From Enterobacter asburiae (lineage in GTDB: Bacteria > Pseudomonadota > Gammaproteobacteria > Enterobacterales > Enterobacteriaceae): a DNA stretch of 64,000 nucleotides. The position numbers and the translations under genes are program-made. A model generated the notes under the pieces. That model saw only the letters and a program-made list of their open reading frames with translations. It was not told the DNA's origin and made no database searches. The stretch spans positions 434,001 to 498,000 of the forward strand of contig NZ_VRKN01000001.1 in assembly GCF_008080435.1 (NCBI RefSeq), given 5' to 3'. Shown piece after piece: positions 29,085-41,610 of the stretch (position 1 is the first letter of the stretch; the number at the start of each line of letters is the position of its first letter).

Positions 29085-29840
29085 ATGACGACATTGGTTT
29101 CTCTTGAAAATATTTCGGTCTCATTCGGCCAGCGCCGCGTCCTCTCTGACGTGTCGCTTGATCTGAAGCCCGGCAAAATTCTGACGCTGCTCGGCCCCAA
29201 TGGCGCAGGCAAATCCACCCTGGTGCGCGTGGTGCTGGGTCTTGTCGCCCCCGATGAAGGCGTGATCAAGCGCGAGGAAAAATTGCGTATTGGCTATGTG
29301 CCACAAAAACTTCACCTCAACGCCACGCTACCGCTGACGGTCAGCCGTTTTCTGCGCCTGCGCCCCGGCACACGGAAGGCCGATATTCTCCCGGCACTGA
29401 AACGCGTGCAGGCGGGTCATCTCATCGATGCGCCACTGCAAAAACTGTCCGGCGGTGAAACGCAGCGGGTTTTACTTGCCCGCGCGCTGCTGAGCAGCCC
29501 GCAGCTGCTGGTATTGGATGAGCCGACTCAAGGTGTGGATGTGAATGGTCAGGTTGCGCTTTATGATTTGATCGACCAGCTACGTCGAGAGCTTGATTGC
29601 GCTGTGCTGATGGTGTCTCACGATCTCCATCTGGTGATGGCAAAAACCGACGAAGTGCTGTGCCTCAACCATCATATCTGCTGCTCCGGTACGCCTGAAG
29701 TAGTGTCAATGCACCCGGAATTTATCTCTATGTTCGGCCCTCGCGGCGCTGAACAGCTGGGCATTTACCGCCATCATCATAATCATCGCCATGATTTACA
29801 GGGACGAATCGTACTGCGTCGGGGAAATGGACACTCATGA
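29085..29840 (+). CDS. znuC: Zinc ABC transporter ATPase ZnuC
   Basis: The 251-residue ATPase has Walker [14 protein letters not shown] (about residue 37), signature [15 protein letters not shown], Walker [14 protein letters not shown] and switch His in VSHDLHLVM. The C-terminal tail is histidine-rich ([10 protein letters not shown]), a possible zinc sensor site. It energises zinc uptake with ZnuB and ZnuA. Its stop overlaps the znuB ATG by 4 bases (ATGA). Confidence 0.96.
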   Translation: MTTLVSLENISVSFGQRRVLSDVSLDLKPGKILTLLGPNGAGKSTLVRVVLGLVAPDEGVIKREEKLRIGYVPQKLHLNATLPLTVSRFLRLRPGTRKADILPALKRVQAGHLIDAPLQKLSGGETQRVLLARALLSSPQLLVLDEPTQGVDVNGQVALYDLIDQLRRELDCAVLMVSHDLHLVMAKTDEVLCLNHHICCSGTPEVVSMHPEFISMFGPRGAEQLGIYRHHHNHRHDLQGRIVLRRGNGHS

Positions 29841-30622
29841 TTGAACTGTTACTGCCCGGCTGGCTGGCCGGGATTATGCTTGCCTGCGCCGCGGGCCCAC
29901 TCGGCTCGTTTGTCGTCTGGCGCAGGATGTCCTATTTTGGCGATACCCTGGCGCATGCGTCTCTGCTGGGCGTTGCCTTTGGTCTGCTGCTGGATGTGAA
30001 CCCCTTCTACGCGGTGATTGTGGTCACGCTGCTGCTGGCCGCCGGTCTGGTCTGGCTGGAAAAGCGCCCCCACCTCGCTATTGATACGCTGCTTGGCATT
30101 ATGGCGCACAGTGCCCTGTCTCTGGGCCTGGTGGTGGTCAGCCTGATGTCGAACATCCGCGTGGATCTGATGGCCTACCTCTTCGGTGACCTGCTGGCCG
30201 TGACGCCGGAGGATCTCATCGCTATCGCCATTGGCGTGGTGGTGGTGCTCGCTATTCTGCTCTGGCAGTGGCGGAATTTACTGGCAATGACCGTCAGTCC
30301 GGATCTGGCATTTGTCGACGGCGTGAAGCTGCAGCGCGTAAAACTGCTGCTGATGCTGGTGACGGCGTTAACGATTGGTGTAGCGATGAAGTTTGTCGGC
30401 GCGCTGATTATTACGTCGCTGCTGATCATTCCTGCCGCCACGGCGCGTCGTTTTGCCCGCACGCCGGAGCAGATGGCGGGTGTGGCGGTTATCATGGGGA
30501 TGATTGCGGTAACGGGCGGGTTAACCTTCTCGGCGTTCTATGACACACCAGCGGGCCCATCAGTGGTGCTAAGTGCGGCTGTGCTGTTTATTTTCAGTAT
30601 GATGAAGAAGACCGCACAGTAG
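29837..30622 (+). CDS. znuB: Zinc ABC transporter permease ZnuB
   Basis: The 261-residue polytopic permease of the ABC-3 family has about seven or eight hydrophobic helices. It begins [20 protein letters not shown] and contains [16 protein letters not shown] and [20 protein letters not shown], both conserved in manganese/zinc permeases. It forms the membrane channel for ZnuC. It overlaps znuC by 4 bases. A BIME repeat lies between it and convergent ruvB. Confidence 0.96.
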   Translation: MIELLLPGWLAGIMLACAAGPLGSFVVWRRMSYFGDTLAHASLLGVAFGLLLDVNPFYAVIVVTLLLAAGLVWLEKRPHLAIDTLLGIMAHSALSLGLVVVSLMSNIRVDLMAYLFGDLLAVTPEDLIAIAIGVVVVLAILLWQWRNLLAMTVSPDLAFVDGVKLQRVKLLLMLVTALTIGVAMKFVGALIITSLLIIPAATARRFARTPEQMAGVAVIMGMIAVTGGLTFSAFYDTPAGPSVVLSAAVLFIFSMMKKTAQ

Positions 30623-30629
30623 CCGTGTA

Positions 30630-30707
30630 TGTCCCCGGTGGCGCTTCGCTTACCGGGGCTACAAAGGCCAAATTGTAGGCCGGGTAAGGCGTAGCCGCCA
30701 CCCGGCA
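30630..30707. repeat. REP/BIME element between znuB and ruvB
   Basis: Two REP-type palindromes in inverted arrangement: the first around CCCCGGTGGCGCTTCGC...ACCGGGG (30633-30660), the second GCCGGGTAAGGCG...CGCCACCCGGC (30678-30705). They lie between convergent genes, the usual place, and may protect 3' ends or bind gyrase or IHF. Confidence 0.88.
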
Positions 30708-30711
30708 TTAT

Positions 30712-31725
<1,014 letters not shown>

Positions 31726-31730
31726 TTACC

Positions 31731-32345
31731 TCACAATGCAGCGCGCAGCGCTTCACGAATCAGGGTTTCACTGCTGGCATCCGGTTTGGCAATTTTGCTC
31801 ACCATACGGCTGGCCTCCTGAGGTTTATAGCCCAGCGCCACCAGCGCGGCAACCGCTTCCTGCTCGGCGTCATCATCCATCGCAGAGGCGCCAGGAGAGG
31901 TCAGTACCAAATCGGCCGCCGGGGTGAACAGATCGCCATGCAGACCTTTAAAGCGGTCTTTCATCTCGACAATCAGGCGCTCGGCGGTTTTCTTGCCGAT
32001 GCCCGGAAGCTTAATCAGCGCCGCAGGATCTTCTCGCTCAACGGCATTCACAAACTGTGGCGCTGACATGCCGGATAAAATCGCCAGCGCCAGCTTCGGA
32101 CCGACGCCGTTGGTTTTAATCAGCTCGCGGAACAAGGTCCGTTCCTGCTTGTTATTGAAGCCGTACAGCAGCTGGGCATCTTCACGCACCACAAACTGCG
32201 TAAAGACAATCGCCTCTTTGCCCGCGTCCGGCAGCTCGTAGAAGCAGGTCATCGGCATATGGACTTCATAGCCCACGCCACCCACTTCCAGCAGCACTAA
32301 CGGGGGTTGTTTTTCAATGATGATGCCTCTGAGTCTGCCTATCAC
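31731..32345 (-). CDS. ruvA: Holliday junction recognition protein RuvA
   Basis: The 204-residue product (E. coli: 203) has the N-terminal OB fold ([20 protein letters not shown]). Two helix-hairpin-helix motifs follow ([34 protein letters not shown]), then a C-terminal domain that binds RuvB ([20 protein letters not shown]). It forms tetramers on four-way junctions. A LexA box lies about 55 bp upstream. ruvB follows directly. Confidence 0.97.
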   Translation of the reverse strand: MIGRLRGIIIEKQPPLVLLEVGGVGYEVHMPMTCFYELPDAGKEAIVFTQFVVREDAQLLYGFNNKQERTLFRELIKTNGVGPKLALAILSGMSAPQFVNAVEREDPAALIKLPGIGKKTAERLIVEMKDRFKGLHGDLFTPAADLVLTSPGASAMDDDAEQEAVAALVALGYKPQEASRMVSKIAKPDASSETLIREALRAAL

Positions 32346-32389
32346 GTGACGCTCCTGCGTTCTGGAAAAATGTTGACTGGCGACATAAT

Positions 32390-32416
32390 AAAAAAAGGCT
32401 GGATGTTTATCCAGCC
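32390..32416 (-). promoter_or_regulatory. LexA box of ruvAB, embedded in a terminator-like hairpin after ruvC
   Basis: CTGGATGTTTATCCAG (32399-32414) fits the ruvA SOS-box form CTGG-N8-CCAG. On the minus strand the extended palindrome AGGCTGGAT...ATCCAGCCT is followed by TTTTTTTATT, so the same bases form a Rho-independent terminator for ruvC. E. coli has yebB around here; it is absent. Confidence 0.82.
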
Positions 32417-32426
32417 TGATTTCTGA

Positions 32427-32948
32427 TTATCGTAACCTGCCTCGCGCCAGATTGAGCCGCGTCTCGCTCATTTGCATCGCGTTCTGGCTGATGTGACAGT
32501 GGGTAATCGCAATGGCCAGCGCATCGGCGGCGTCGGCCTGCGGGTTCGCGGGAAGCTTCAACAAGGTACGCACCATATGCTGCACCTGGCTTTTCTCTGC
32601 GCTACCAATGCCCACCACCGTCTGCTTGACCTGACGTGCCGCATATTCGAATACCGGCAAATCCTGGTTCACGGCAGCGACGATGGCGACACCGCGCGCC
32701 TGACCGAGCTTTAGCGCCGAATCGGCGTTTTTCGCCATAAAGACCTGCTCGATGGCGAAGTAGTCCGGCTGAAACTGGGTGATGATTTCCGACACGCCCG
32801 CATAAATGAGCTTCAGGCGCGACGGCAGATCGTCAACTTTGGTGCGAATACAGCCGCTGCCCAGGTAGGTTAGCTGGCGTCCCACCTGACGGATAACGCC
32901 ATAACCGGTGACGCGTGAGCCTGGGTCAATCCCGAGAATAATCGACAT
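32427..32948 (-). CDS. ruvC: Holliday junction resolvase RuvC
   Basis: This 173-residue RNase H-fold endonuclease resolves junctions. Catalytic acidic residues are in [12 protein letters not shown] (D7), [10 protein letters not shown] (E66) and [12 protein letters not shown] (D138, D141). ATG 32948 ([10 protein letters not shown]) follows AGGAGACGCGTG; the GTG one codon upstream is less likely. It lies about 35 bp after yebC on the same strand, and a hairpin separates it from ruvA. Confidence 0.97.
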   Translation of the reverse strand: MSIILGIDPGSRVTGYGVIRQVGRQLTYLGSGCIRTKVDDLPSRLKLIYAGVSEIITQFQPDYFAIEQVFMAKNADSALKLGQARGVAIVAAVNQDLPVFEYAARQVKQTVVGIGSAEKSQVQHMVRTLLKLPANPQADAADALAIAITHCHISQNAMQMSETRLNLARGRLR

Positions 32949-32982
32949 CACGCGTCTCCTGTAACGGATTTATACGCTCTCA

Positions 32983-33723
32983 TTAGAGAGTCGCTGCAAC
33001 CTCATCAGAGATTTCACCGTTGTGGTACACTTCCTGCACGTCGTCGCAGTCTTCGAGCATGTCGATCAGACGCAGCAGTTTTGGTGCTGTTTCCGCATCC
33101 ATATCCGCTTTAGTGGACGGGATCATGGACACTTCAGCGTTGTCCGCTTTCAGGCCAGCTGCTTCCAGCGCGTCGCGCACGGCACCCATCTCTTCCCACG
33201 CGGTATAAACGTCGATAGCACCGTCATCGAAGGTCACCACGTCTTCCGCACCGGCTTCCAGCGCCGCTTCCATGATCACGTCTTCGTCGCCTTTCTCGAA
33301 GGAGATGACGCCTTTTTTGCTGAACAGGTAAGCAACGGAACCGTCAGTGCCCAGGTTGCCACCGGTTTTGGTGAACGCGTGGCGCACTTCCGCAACGGTA
33401 CGGTTACGGTTGTCAGACAGACACTCAACCATCACCGCAGTACCGCCAGGGCCGTAACCTTCATAAATGATGGTTTCCATGTTCGCGTCTTCATCACCGC
33501 CCACGCCACGTGCGATAGCACGGTTCAGGGTGTCACGCGTCATGTTGTTAGACAGCGCTTTATCGATCGCTGCACGCAGACGTGGGTTCGAACCCGCATC
33601 GCCGCCGCCCAGACGCGCTGCTGTCACCAGCTCGCGAATGATTTTGGTAAAGATCTTACCGCGCTTGGCATCCTGTGCCGCTTTGCGGTGTTTGGTGTTG
33701 GCCCACTTACTATGACCTGCCAT
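32983..33723 (-). CDS. yebC: YebC/PmpR-family protein
   Basis: The 246-residue protein of the widely conserved YebC/TACO1 family opens [20 protein letters not shown], the family signature. It contains [20 protein letters not shown] and an acidic C-terminal domain. Members have been described as DNA-binding regulators and, more recently, as factors that help ribosomes translate difficult proline stretches. It is cotranscribed with nudB upstream (27-bp gap) and ruvC downstream. Confidence 0.96.
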   Translation of the reverse strand: MAGHSKWANTKHRKAAQDAKRGKIFTKIIRELVTAARLGGGDAGSNPRLRAAIDKALSNNMTRDTLNRAIARGVGGDEDANMETIIYEGYGPGGTAVMVECLSDNRNRTVAEVRHAFTKTGGNLGTDGSVAYLFSKKGVISFEKGDEDVIMEAALEAGAEDVVTFDDGAIDVYTAWEEMGAVRDALEAAGLKADNAEVSMIPSTKADMDAETAPKLLRLIDMLEDCDDVQEVYHNGEISDEVAATL

Positions 33724-33750
33724 AAAAAGTTCTCCAAAAATCGCGCCTTC

Positions 33751-34194
33751 TCAGGCTGCGTTAATTACAAATTCTTCAATCGCCTGCCGGTTGCTCCACG
33801 ACTTGGTCAGTGCGGCGGCGTCCGCCGCATTCACCCAGCGGTAGGTCAGGTGTTCGGTAAACACGATCTCCCGTTCATGGGGGAGCGCGAGACAGAACCA
33901 CGATTCCGTATTGCGCTCGGTACCCGGCGCGTAGCGATGACGTAAATGGCTAAAAATTTCAAACTCCACTGTGCGCTGACAGTCCTTCAGGGTCAGTTGC
34001 TCGCGGGCAACATCAATGGTGACCTCTTCCTTTACTTCGCGCGCGGCGGCCTGCGACGCGGTTTCCCCCTCTTCCAGACTGCCGGTAACCGACTGCCAGA
34101 AATCAGGGTCATCGCGCCGCTGCAACATCAGCACCCGCTTCGTATCTTCTGCATAAATGACCACCAGGACCGAAACGGGAAGCTTATATGCCAT
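33751..34194 (-). CDS. nudB: Dihydroneopterin triphosphate diphosphatase NudB
   Basis: The 147-residue Nudix hydrolase removes pyrophosphate from dihydroneopterin triphosphate in folate synthesis. The Nudix box is GSLEEGETASQAAAREVKEE, with the G, E, R-E and E-E positions in place. It is three residues shorter at the N-terminus than recalled E. coli NudB (150). It starts 1 base after aspS ends on the same strand, so translation is probably coupled. Confidence 0.95.
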   Translation of the reverse strand: MAYKLPVSVLVVIYAEDTKRVLMLQRRDDPDFWQSVTGSLEEGETASQAAAREVKEEVTIDVAREQLTLKDCQRTVEFEIFSHLRHRYAPGTERNTESWFCLALPHEREIVFTEHLTYRWVNAADAAALTKSWSNRQAIEEFVINAA

Positions 34195-34195
34195 A

Positions 34196-35968
34196 TCAGT
34201 TTTTCTCTTCCTTCTTCACCACTTCAATGCCCAGCTCGGCCAGAGAGGCCGGGTTAGCAAAGCTTGGCGCTTCGGTCATCAGACACGCTGCGGCAGTGGT
34301 TTTCGGGAAGGCAATAACATCACGAATGTTATCGGTGCCGGTCAGCAGCATGGTCAGACGGTCAAGACCGAAGGCCAGACCCGCGTGCGGAGGCGTACCA
34401 TATTTCAGCGCGTCCAGCAGGAAGCCGAACTTCTCGCGCTGCTCCTGCTCGTTGATGCCCAGGATGCCGAACACGGTCTGCTGCATTTCACCGCTGTGAA
34501 TACGCACGGAACCGCCACCCACTTCGTAGCCGTTGATAACCATGTCATAAGCGTTGGCGACCGCGTCTTCCGGCGCCGCTTTCAGCTCTGCCGCCGTCAT
34601 GTCTTTCGGCGAGGTGAACGGGTGGTGCATAGCCGTCAGGCCGCCTTCACCGTCGTCTTCGAACATTGGGAAGTCGATAACCCACAGCGGTGCCCATTTG
34701 TTCTCGTCGGTCAGGCTCAGGTCTTTGCCGAGCTTCAGACGCAGCGCGCCCATCGCATCCGCCACGACTTTCTTGTTGTCTGCACCGAAGAAGATCATGT
34801 CGCCGTCCTGCGCGCCGGTGCGCTCAAGGATCGCTTCCACGATGTCTGCGTTCAGGAATTTCGCGACCGGGCTGGTGATACCTTCCAGACCTTTCGCACG
34901 CTCGGTCACTTTAATATAGGCCAGACCTTTCGCGCCGTAGATCTTGATGAAGTTGCCGTAGTCGTCGATCTGCTTGCGGCTCAGTGCTGCACCACCCGGT
35001 ACACGCAGGGCCGCCACACGGCCTTTAGGATCGTTAGCCGGGCCAGAGAATACGGCAAACTCAACGGCTTTCACCAGGTCTGCAACGTCCACCAGCTCCA
35101 TCGGGTTACGCAGGTCTGGTTTGTCGGAGCCGTAACGACGCTCGGCTTCAGCGAAGGTCATGATAGGGAAATCGCCCAGCTCAACGCCTTTCACGTCGTT
35201 CCACAGGCTACGCACCAGGGCTTCCATCACTTCACGCACCTGCCCGGCGGTCATGAAGGAGGTTTCCACATCGATCTGGGTAAATTCAGGCTGGCGGTCA
35301 GCGCGCAGGTCTTCGTCGCGGAAGCATTTAACGATTTGATAGTAGCGATCGAAGCCGGACATCATCAGCAGCTGTTTGAAAAGCTGCGGAGACTGCGGCA
35401 GCGCGTAGAATTTACCTTTATGAACGCGGGATGGGACCAGGTAATCGCGCGCGCCTTCCGGCGTGGCTTTGGTCAGCATCGGGGTTTCGATGTCGAGGAA
35501 ACCGTGGTCATCCATAAAGCGACGCACCAGGCTGGTGATTTTCGCACGGGTTTTCAGGCGCTGAGCCATTTCCGGGCGACGCAGATCCAGGTAGCGGTAT
35601 TTCAGACGCGCTTCTTCAGTGTTGACGTGGTTGGAGTCCAGCGGCAGCGCTTCTGCACGGTTGATGATCACCAGATCGGACGCCAGCACTTCGATAGCAC
35701 CCGTTGCCATGTCGGCGTTGACGTTTTTCTCGTCACGCGCACGCACGGTGCCGGTAACCTGAATGCAGAACTCATTACGCAGCTCAGAGGCCAGCTTCAA
35801 CGCATCTGCGCGATCCGGGTCGAAGAACACCTGAACGATACCTTCGCGGTCGCGCATATCGATGAAGATAAGGCTACCAAGATCACGACGACGATTGACC
35901 CAACCACACAGGGTTACCTGCTGCCCGACGTGGGACTGACGCAGCTGCCCGCAATATTCTGTACGCAT
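34196..35968 (-). CDS. aspS: Aspartyl-tRNA synthetase
   Basis: This 590-residue class IIb synthetase attaches Asp to tRNA-Asp. The N-terminal OB anticodon-binding domain reads [20 protein letters not shown]. Motif 1 is around [20 protein letters not shown], motif 2 at [18 protein letters not shown], a bacterial GAD insertion lies at residues about 290-420, and motif 3 is [15 protein letters not shown]. Length equals E. coli. It is first of the aspS-nudB-yebC-ruvC cluster. Confidence 0.97.
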   Translation of the reverse strand: MRTEYCGQLRQSHVGQQVTLCGWVNRRRDLGSLIFIDMRDREGIVQVFFDPDRADALKLASELRNEFCIQVTGTVRARDEKNVNADMATGAIEVLASDLVIINRAEALPLDSNHVNTEEARLKYRYLDLRRPEMAQRLKTRAKITSLVRRFMDDHGFLDIETPMLTKATPEGARDYLVPSRVHKGKFYALPQSPQLFKQLLMMSGFDRYYQIVKCFRDEDLRADRQPEFTQIDVETSFMTAGQVREVMEALVRSLWNDVKGVELGDFPIMTFAEAERRYGSDKPDLRNPMELVDVADLVKAVEFAVFSGPANDPKGRVAALRVPGGAALSRKQIDDYGNFIKIYGAKGLAYIKVTERAKGLEGITSPVAKFLNADIVEAILERTGAQDGDMIFFGADNKKVVADAMGALRLKLGKDLSLTDENKWAPLWVIDFPMFEDDGEGGLTAMHHPFTSPKDMTAAELKAAPEDAVANAYDMVINGYEVGGGSVRIHSGEMQQTVFGILGINEQEQREKFGFLLDALKYGTPPHAGLAFGLDRLTMLLTGTDNIRDVIAFPKTTAAACLMTEAPSFANPASLAELGIEVVKKEEKN

Positions 35969-36231
35969 GAGATATCCCTTAATTAGCCGCAGGCTAAATG
36001 TCGCCTGGTATGCAGGCTACTATGTCGCAGCTTTCTGTATGTCACAACTGGATGAAAAAAGGCGGCTATTATACTGGAAATTCCGCCGGACGATAAGAGC
36101 GAAGCACGGCCTGGCGGTCGTTTGCTGCACTCTTATTGCGCATTCTCACAAAAATTAACAAAATTATCCGACCAGGAACAGGCCATCACGTCGTAAGGTG
36201 TCTGGAAGTGATTCATTTAACGGGAGTAACA

Positions 36232-36798
36232 ATGTTAACACTTGATGCCAGTAAAACCGCACTTGTCGTAATTGATTTACAGGAAGGCATTCTGCCCTTC
36301 GCCGGTGGCCCGCATACTGCGGATGATGTGGTCAGCCGCGCCGCTCGCCTGGCGGAAACATGTCGTGCCAGCGGTGCGCCTGTTGTCATGGTGCGCGTCG
36401 GCTGGTCCGCGGATTACGCCGAAGCGTTAAAACAGCCCGTTGATGCCCAGGTTCCTGCGCGCGCCCTGCCTGAAAACTGGTGGACGTACCCGGTCTCACT
36501 CGGCAAACGCGACAGCGACATTGAAGTGACCAAACGCCAGTGGGGCGCTTTCTACGGTACCGATCTCGAGCTGCAGCTCCGCCGTCGCGGCATCGACACC
36601 ATTATCCTGTGCGGCATTTCCACCAATATCGGCGTGGAGTCTACCGCCCGCAACGCGTGGGAGCTGGGCTTTAATCTGGTGATCGCTGAAGATGCCTGCA
36701 GCGCGGCCTCCGCGGAACAGCATCAGGGCAGCATGACCCATATCTTCCCGCGCATCGGCCGCGTGCGCAGCACGGATGAGATTATCAGCGCGCTATGA
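36232..36798 (+). CDS. yecD: YecD, isochorismatase-family hydrolase
   Basis: The 188-residue product matches E. coli YecD. The cysteine-hydrolase fold shows [15 protein letters not shown] (catalytic Asp), [17 protein letters not shown] (Lys region) and [20 protein letters not shown]. The usual catalytic Cys position of this family lies in the GISTN(I)GVESTA block, where no Cys is seen; the upstream LCGIS has one. Substrate is unknown. ATG 36232 follows GGGAGTAAC. Its stop overlaps the yecE start (ATGATG). Confidence 0.9.
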   Translation: MLTLDASKTALVVIDLQEGILPFAGGPHTADDVVSRAARLAETCRASGAPVVMVRVGWSADYAEALKQPVDAQVPARALPENWWTYPVSLGKRDSDIEVTKRQWGAFYGTDLELQLRRRGIDTIILCGISTNIGVESTARNAWELGFNLVIAEDACSAASAEQHQGSMTHIFPRIGRVRSTDEIISAL

Positions 36799-37613
36799 TG
36801 TATGTAGGCCTGCCCCAGTGGTCGCACCCGAAATGGGTGCGCCTTGGCATCACCAGCCTTGAGGAGTATGCCCGACACTTCAACTGTGTCGAGGGTAACA
36901 CCACCCTGTATGCGCTTCCCAAAGCCGAGATTGTTGCGCGCTGGCGGGAACAAACGGCCGACGACTTCCGCTTCTGCTTCAAGTTTCCGGCCACCATTTC
37001 CCACCAGGCCGCGCTGCGCAACTGCGGCGATTTGACCGAAGAATTTTTCGCGCGCATGTCGCCGCTGGCAAACCGCATCGGTCAGTACTGGATCCAGCTA
37101 CCCGCCACGTTTGGCCCGCGCGATTTGCCTGCGCTCTGGCAGTTCCTGGATGCCCTGCCCCGTGAGTTCACCTACGGCGTGGAAGTCCGACACCAGGACT
37201 TCTTTGCGAAAGGCGAAGCTGAAAAAGCGCTCAACCGCGGCCTGCTTGAGCGTTCCGTTAACCGTGTAATCCTCGATAGCCGCCCGGTGCATAGCGCTGT
37301 ACCCAATAACGAAGCCATCGTTGAAGCGCAGCGTAAAAAACCGAAAGTGCCGGTCCACGCCATCGTGACCGCACATAACCCAATGGTCAGGTTCATCGGC
37401 AGCGATAACATGCAGCAAAATCAGGCGATGTTCGCCGTTTGGCTGCAAACATTAGCGAAATGGGAACACTCCACCACGCCGTATCTCTTTTTACACACGC
37501 CGGATATCGCCCAGGCGCCCGAACTGGTCGATGCTCTGTGGCAGGCCTTGCGGGCTGCGGTGCCGTCCGTGGGCAGCGCCCCTTCCATCCCACAACAATC
37601 TTCTCTTTTCTGA
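36795..37613 (+). CDS. yecE: YecE, DUF72 TIM-barrel protein
   Basis: The 272-residue protein (E. coli: 272) belongs to DUF72. It starts [18 protein letters not shown], continues with [19 protein letters not shown] and [12 protein letters not shown], and ends [10 protein letters not shown]-like. The fold is a TIM barrel of unknown activity. The ATG lies on the yecD stop in the ATGATG overlap, so the two genes form a coupled pair. Confidence 0.92.
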   Translation: MMYVGLPQWSHPKWVRLGITSLEEYARHFNCVEGNTTLYALPKAEIVARWREQTADDFRFCFKFPATISHQAALRNCGDLTEEFFARMSPLANRIGQYWIQLPATFGPRDLPALWQFLDALPREFTYGVEVRHQDFFAKGEAEKALNRGLLERSVNRVILDSRPVHSAVPNNEAIVEAQRKKPKVPVHAIVTAHNPMVRFIGSDNMQQNQAMFAVWLQTLAKWEHSTTPYLFLHTPDIAQAPELVDALWQALRAAVPSVGSAPSIPQQSSLF

Positions 37614-37664
37614 TATCACCCCCTATCATAGTGAAGTGCCATCTGCCAAAAACAGGGAGTTTGT

Positions 37665-39812
<2,148 letters not shown>

Positions 39813-39819
39813 CCCTTTA

Positions 39820-39890
39820 GCCGGGTGGCGGCTACGCCTTACCCGGCCTACTCCCGATTTTGTAGGCCCGGTAAGCGAAGCGCCACCGGG
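39820..39890. repeat. REP/BIME element after cmoB
   Basis: Two inverted REP palindromes: GCCGGGTGGCGGCTACGCC with TACCCGGC (39820-39847), then CCCGGTAAGCGAAGCGCCACCGGG (39867-39890). They lie between convergent cmoB and cutC and are the same family as 30630-30707, in opposite order. Confidence 0.88.
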
Positions 39891-39896
39891 TGCAGG

Positions 39897-39931
39897 AGAA
39901 AAAAAGGCCCCTGTGTAATTGGCAGGGGCCT
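39897..39931 (-). terminator. Terminator after cutC
   Basis: AGGCCCCTG and CAGGGGCCT form a 9-bp stem with a 9-base loop. On the minus strand TTTTTTTCTCC follows. Confidence 0.85.
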
Positions 39932-39988
39932 GGTACAAGCAAGCATCATATTGGGCGACATGATGCGCGGTAAAAAATCGGTACGTTG

Positions 39989-40732
39989 CTACACGTGATG
40001 GCGCTCAATCAGCGACTTCATTTCCGCAACCGACTCTCCCTCTACACCGTAGCGTGAATACTCATCCGCTTCAGCATCCGTCGACATTGACAACCCTGTA
40101 TTGCGATAACGCATGGGCGAAGGTATCCATTTCCCCGCGGAGCTGTGCAGCTCTTCTACCCCGGCGTTTAAAAACCGTTCCAGATTGCTGGCGCGGACTC
40201 CCGCACCCGCCATTATTATTGGAACACCGGAATGTGCTTTTAGTTCCGTAATTAATTGCAGTCCTTTTTCAGCTGACGCCTGTTGACCCGATGTCAGAAT
40301 GCGCGCCACGCCAAGTTCTCCAAGCGTTTCAAAGGCCTGAAGCGGATCTTTACACATATCAAATGCGCGATGAAAAGTGACGGCCAGCCCCTGCGCGGCG
40401 CTCATGATCTGACGCATGCGCGGTATATCGATATTGCCGTCCTCATCCAGCAGGCCAGTCACCAGCCCCGGGAACCCCAGATCCCGAACGAGGGCGATAT
40501 CATCAAGCATGGCACTGAACTCGCCCGCCGTGTAACAAAAATCACCGCCGCGCGGACGAATAATTGGGTGAACGGGAATCGTGACGGCCTGGCGGGCAGA
40601 CCTCAACACGCCGTAAGACGGCGTCAGCCCGCCCTCTTTGGGTGCCGCGCACAGTTCAATGCGGTCAGCCCCGTGTTTTTGCGCGGTCACGGCACACTCC
40701 ACGCTGTAACAACAAATCTCCAGCAGCGCCAT
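39989..40732 (-). CDS. cutC: CutC, copper homeostasis-associated TIM-barrel protein
   Basis: The 247-residue TIM-barrel protein opens [20 protein letters not shown]. It contains [34 protein letters not shown] and [16 protein letters not shown]. It was linked genetically to copper tolerance, but part of the E. coli phenotype has been attributed to the sRNA MicL, which is encoded within and downstream of E. coli cutC. Here the cutC downstream region ends in a strong terminator; a MicL equivalent cannot be confirmed by eye. It follows yecM on the same strand. Confidence 0.93.
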   Translation of the reverse strand: MALLEICCYSVECAVTAQKHGADRIELCAAPKEGGLTPSYGVLRSARQAVTIPVHPIIRPRGGDFCYTAGEFSAMLDDIALVRDLGFPGLVTGLLDEDGNIDIPRMRQIMSAAQGLAVTFHRAFDMCKDPLQAFETLGELGVARILTSGQQASAEKGLQLITELKAHSGVPIIMAGAGVRASNLERFLNAGVEELHSSAGKWIPSPMRYRNTGLSMSTDAEADEYSRYGVEGESVAEMKSLIERHHV

Positions 40733-40810
40733 TTAATCCTCCTGAAATCCCCCTAAACAAACCATCATGACACGCCGTCCATTTTCAGTCCCGGCGTGAA
40801 CTCACATCTC

Positions 40811-41371
40811 TTACGCTTCACTGGCAACGATCTGCTCAATGGTCCACGGATGAAACTTCACCGTGACCTGTCCGTCAGTGACGGCCAGCGTCGGGTTAGG
40901 TAACCGCTCGCGCTCGCCTTTGGGTGAACTCGTCTTCACAAAAATCCCCGGCTTGCTTAAACCTTCGTCAGAAAGAAGGGCCAGCGCGCGCGCGTTCAAC
41001 GTCTCCGGCTCACCCGGCAGGACAATTTCGATATGTTCCCAGCCTTCGTGCGGATAACGTTTCTCGCCCGGCCACGGCAGTTCAACCACGGTGAATTGCC
41101 AGTGCGCCACGTTCACCGGTTCATGCAGTTTAAACAGGCAAATGGGGCGACCATTAATGATGTTTTCGGACAGTAGCTCGCCACACTGCTCGAACCCGCG
41201 ACGCCAGCGCTCAGCGGTGGCATTCTGATGACAGCGCAAAGAGATGTGATCGGCCTCAAGCGGTGCGATATCCAGACCCAGACGGGTGGCAAGTTCTGTG
41301 AACGCCTGGGTGAAGCGCGGTAAATCTGCGGAAATATCATGCAGTTCGTCAATGAATTGCCAGTTCGCCAT
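40811..41371 (-). CDS. yecM: YecM, VOC-fold metal-binding protein
   Basis: The 186-residue product matches E. coli YecM (188-190). It is a vicinal-oxygen-chelate-like fold with candidate metal ligands in ADHISLRCHQNATAERWR and HEGWEHIEIVLP. NGRPICLFKLHEPVNVAHWQ is conserved. No catalytic activity is established. It is divergent from argS and followed by cutC 78 bp downstream. Confidence 0.92.
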   Translation of the reverse strand: MANWQFIDELHDISADLPRFTQAFTELATRLGLDIAPLEADHISLRCHQNATAERWRRGFEQCGELLSENIINGRPICLFKLHEPVNVAHWQFTVVELPWPGEKRYPHEGWEHIEIVLPGEPETLNARALALLSDEGLSKPGIFVKTSSPKGERERLPNPTLAVTDGQVTVKFHPWTIEQIVASEA

Positions 41372-41515
41372 AAGTCACTCTCTTATCGTGTCGCAAAGCC
41401 GCTAATTTACTCTGTTGACCTGTTTTGACCAACCGCAGAATCCGGCTTTTTGCGACTGCATGATTATGCACACCTTCACTGCCTGGATTCTGAACAATCT
41501 TCGGCCCCCGCGATG

Positions 41516-41544
41516 CTGACGCCAGAAGGCATTTGCAGTATACT
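41516..41544 (+). promoter_or_regulatory. argS promoter
   Basis: CTGACG (-35) and TATACT (-10, with upstream TGCAG) are separated by 17 bp, about 70 bp before argS. A GC-rich hairpin (GCGGGC...GCCCGC, 41569-41588) lies in the leader. Confidence 0.6.
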
Positions 41545-41610
41545 CCCGCCCTAAATTCTTTAACTGGCGCGGGCGGTTGTAAGCCCGCATCAAAAACGTA
41601 AGGTATCCAG

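Noticed and set aside
34157-35986. 609-codon open frame on the strand opposite aspS
   Set aside because: It is the antisense shadow of a fully conserved aspS; no ribosome-binding site or family resemblance is visible, and long antisense frames are common in GC-rich coding DNA.
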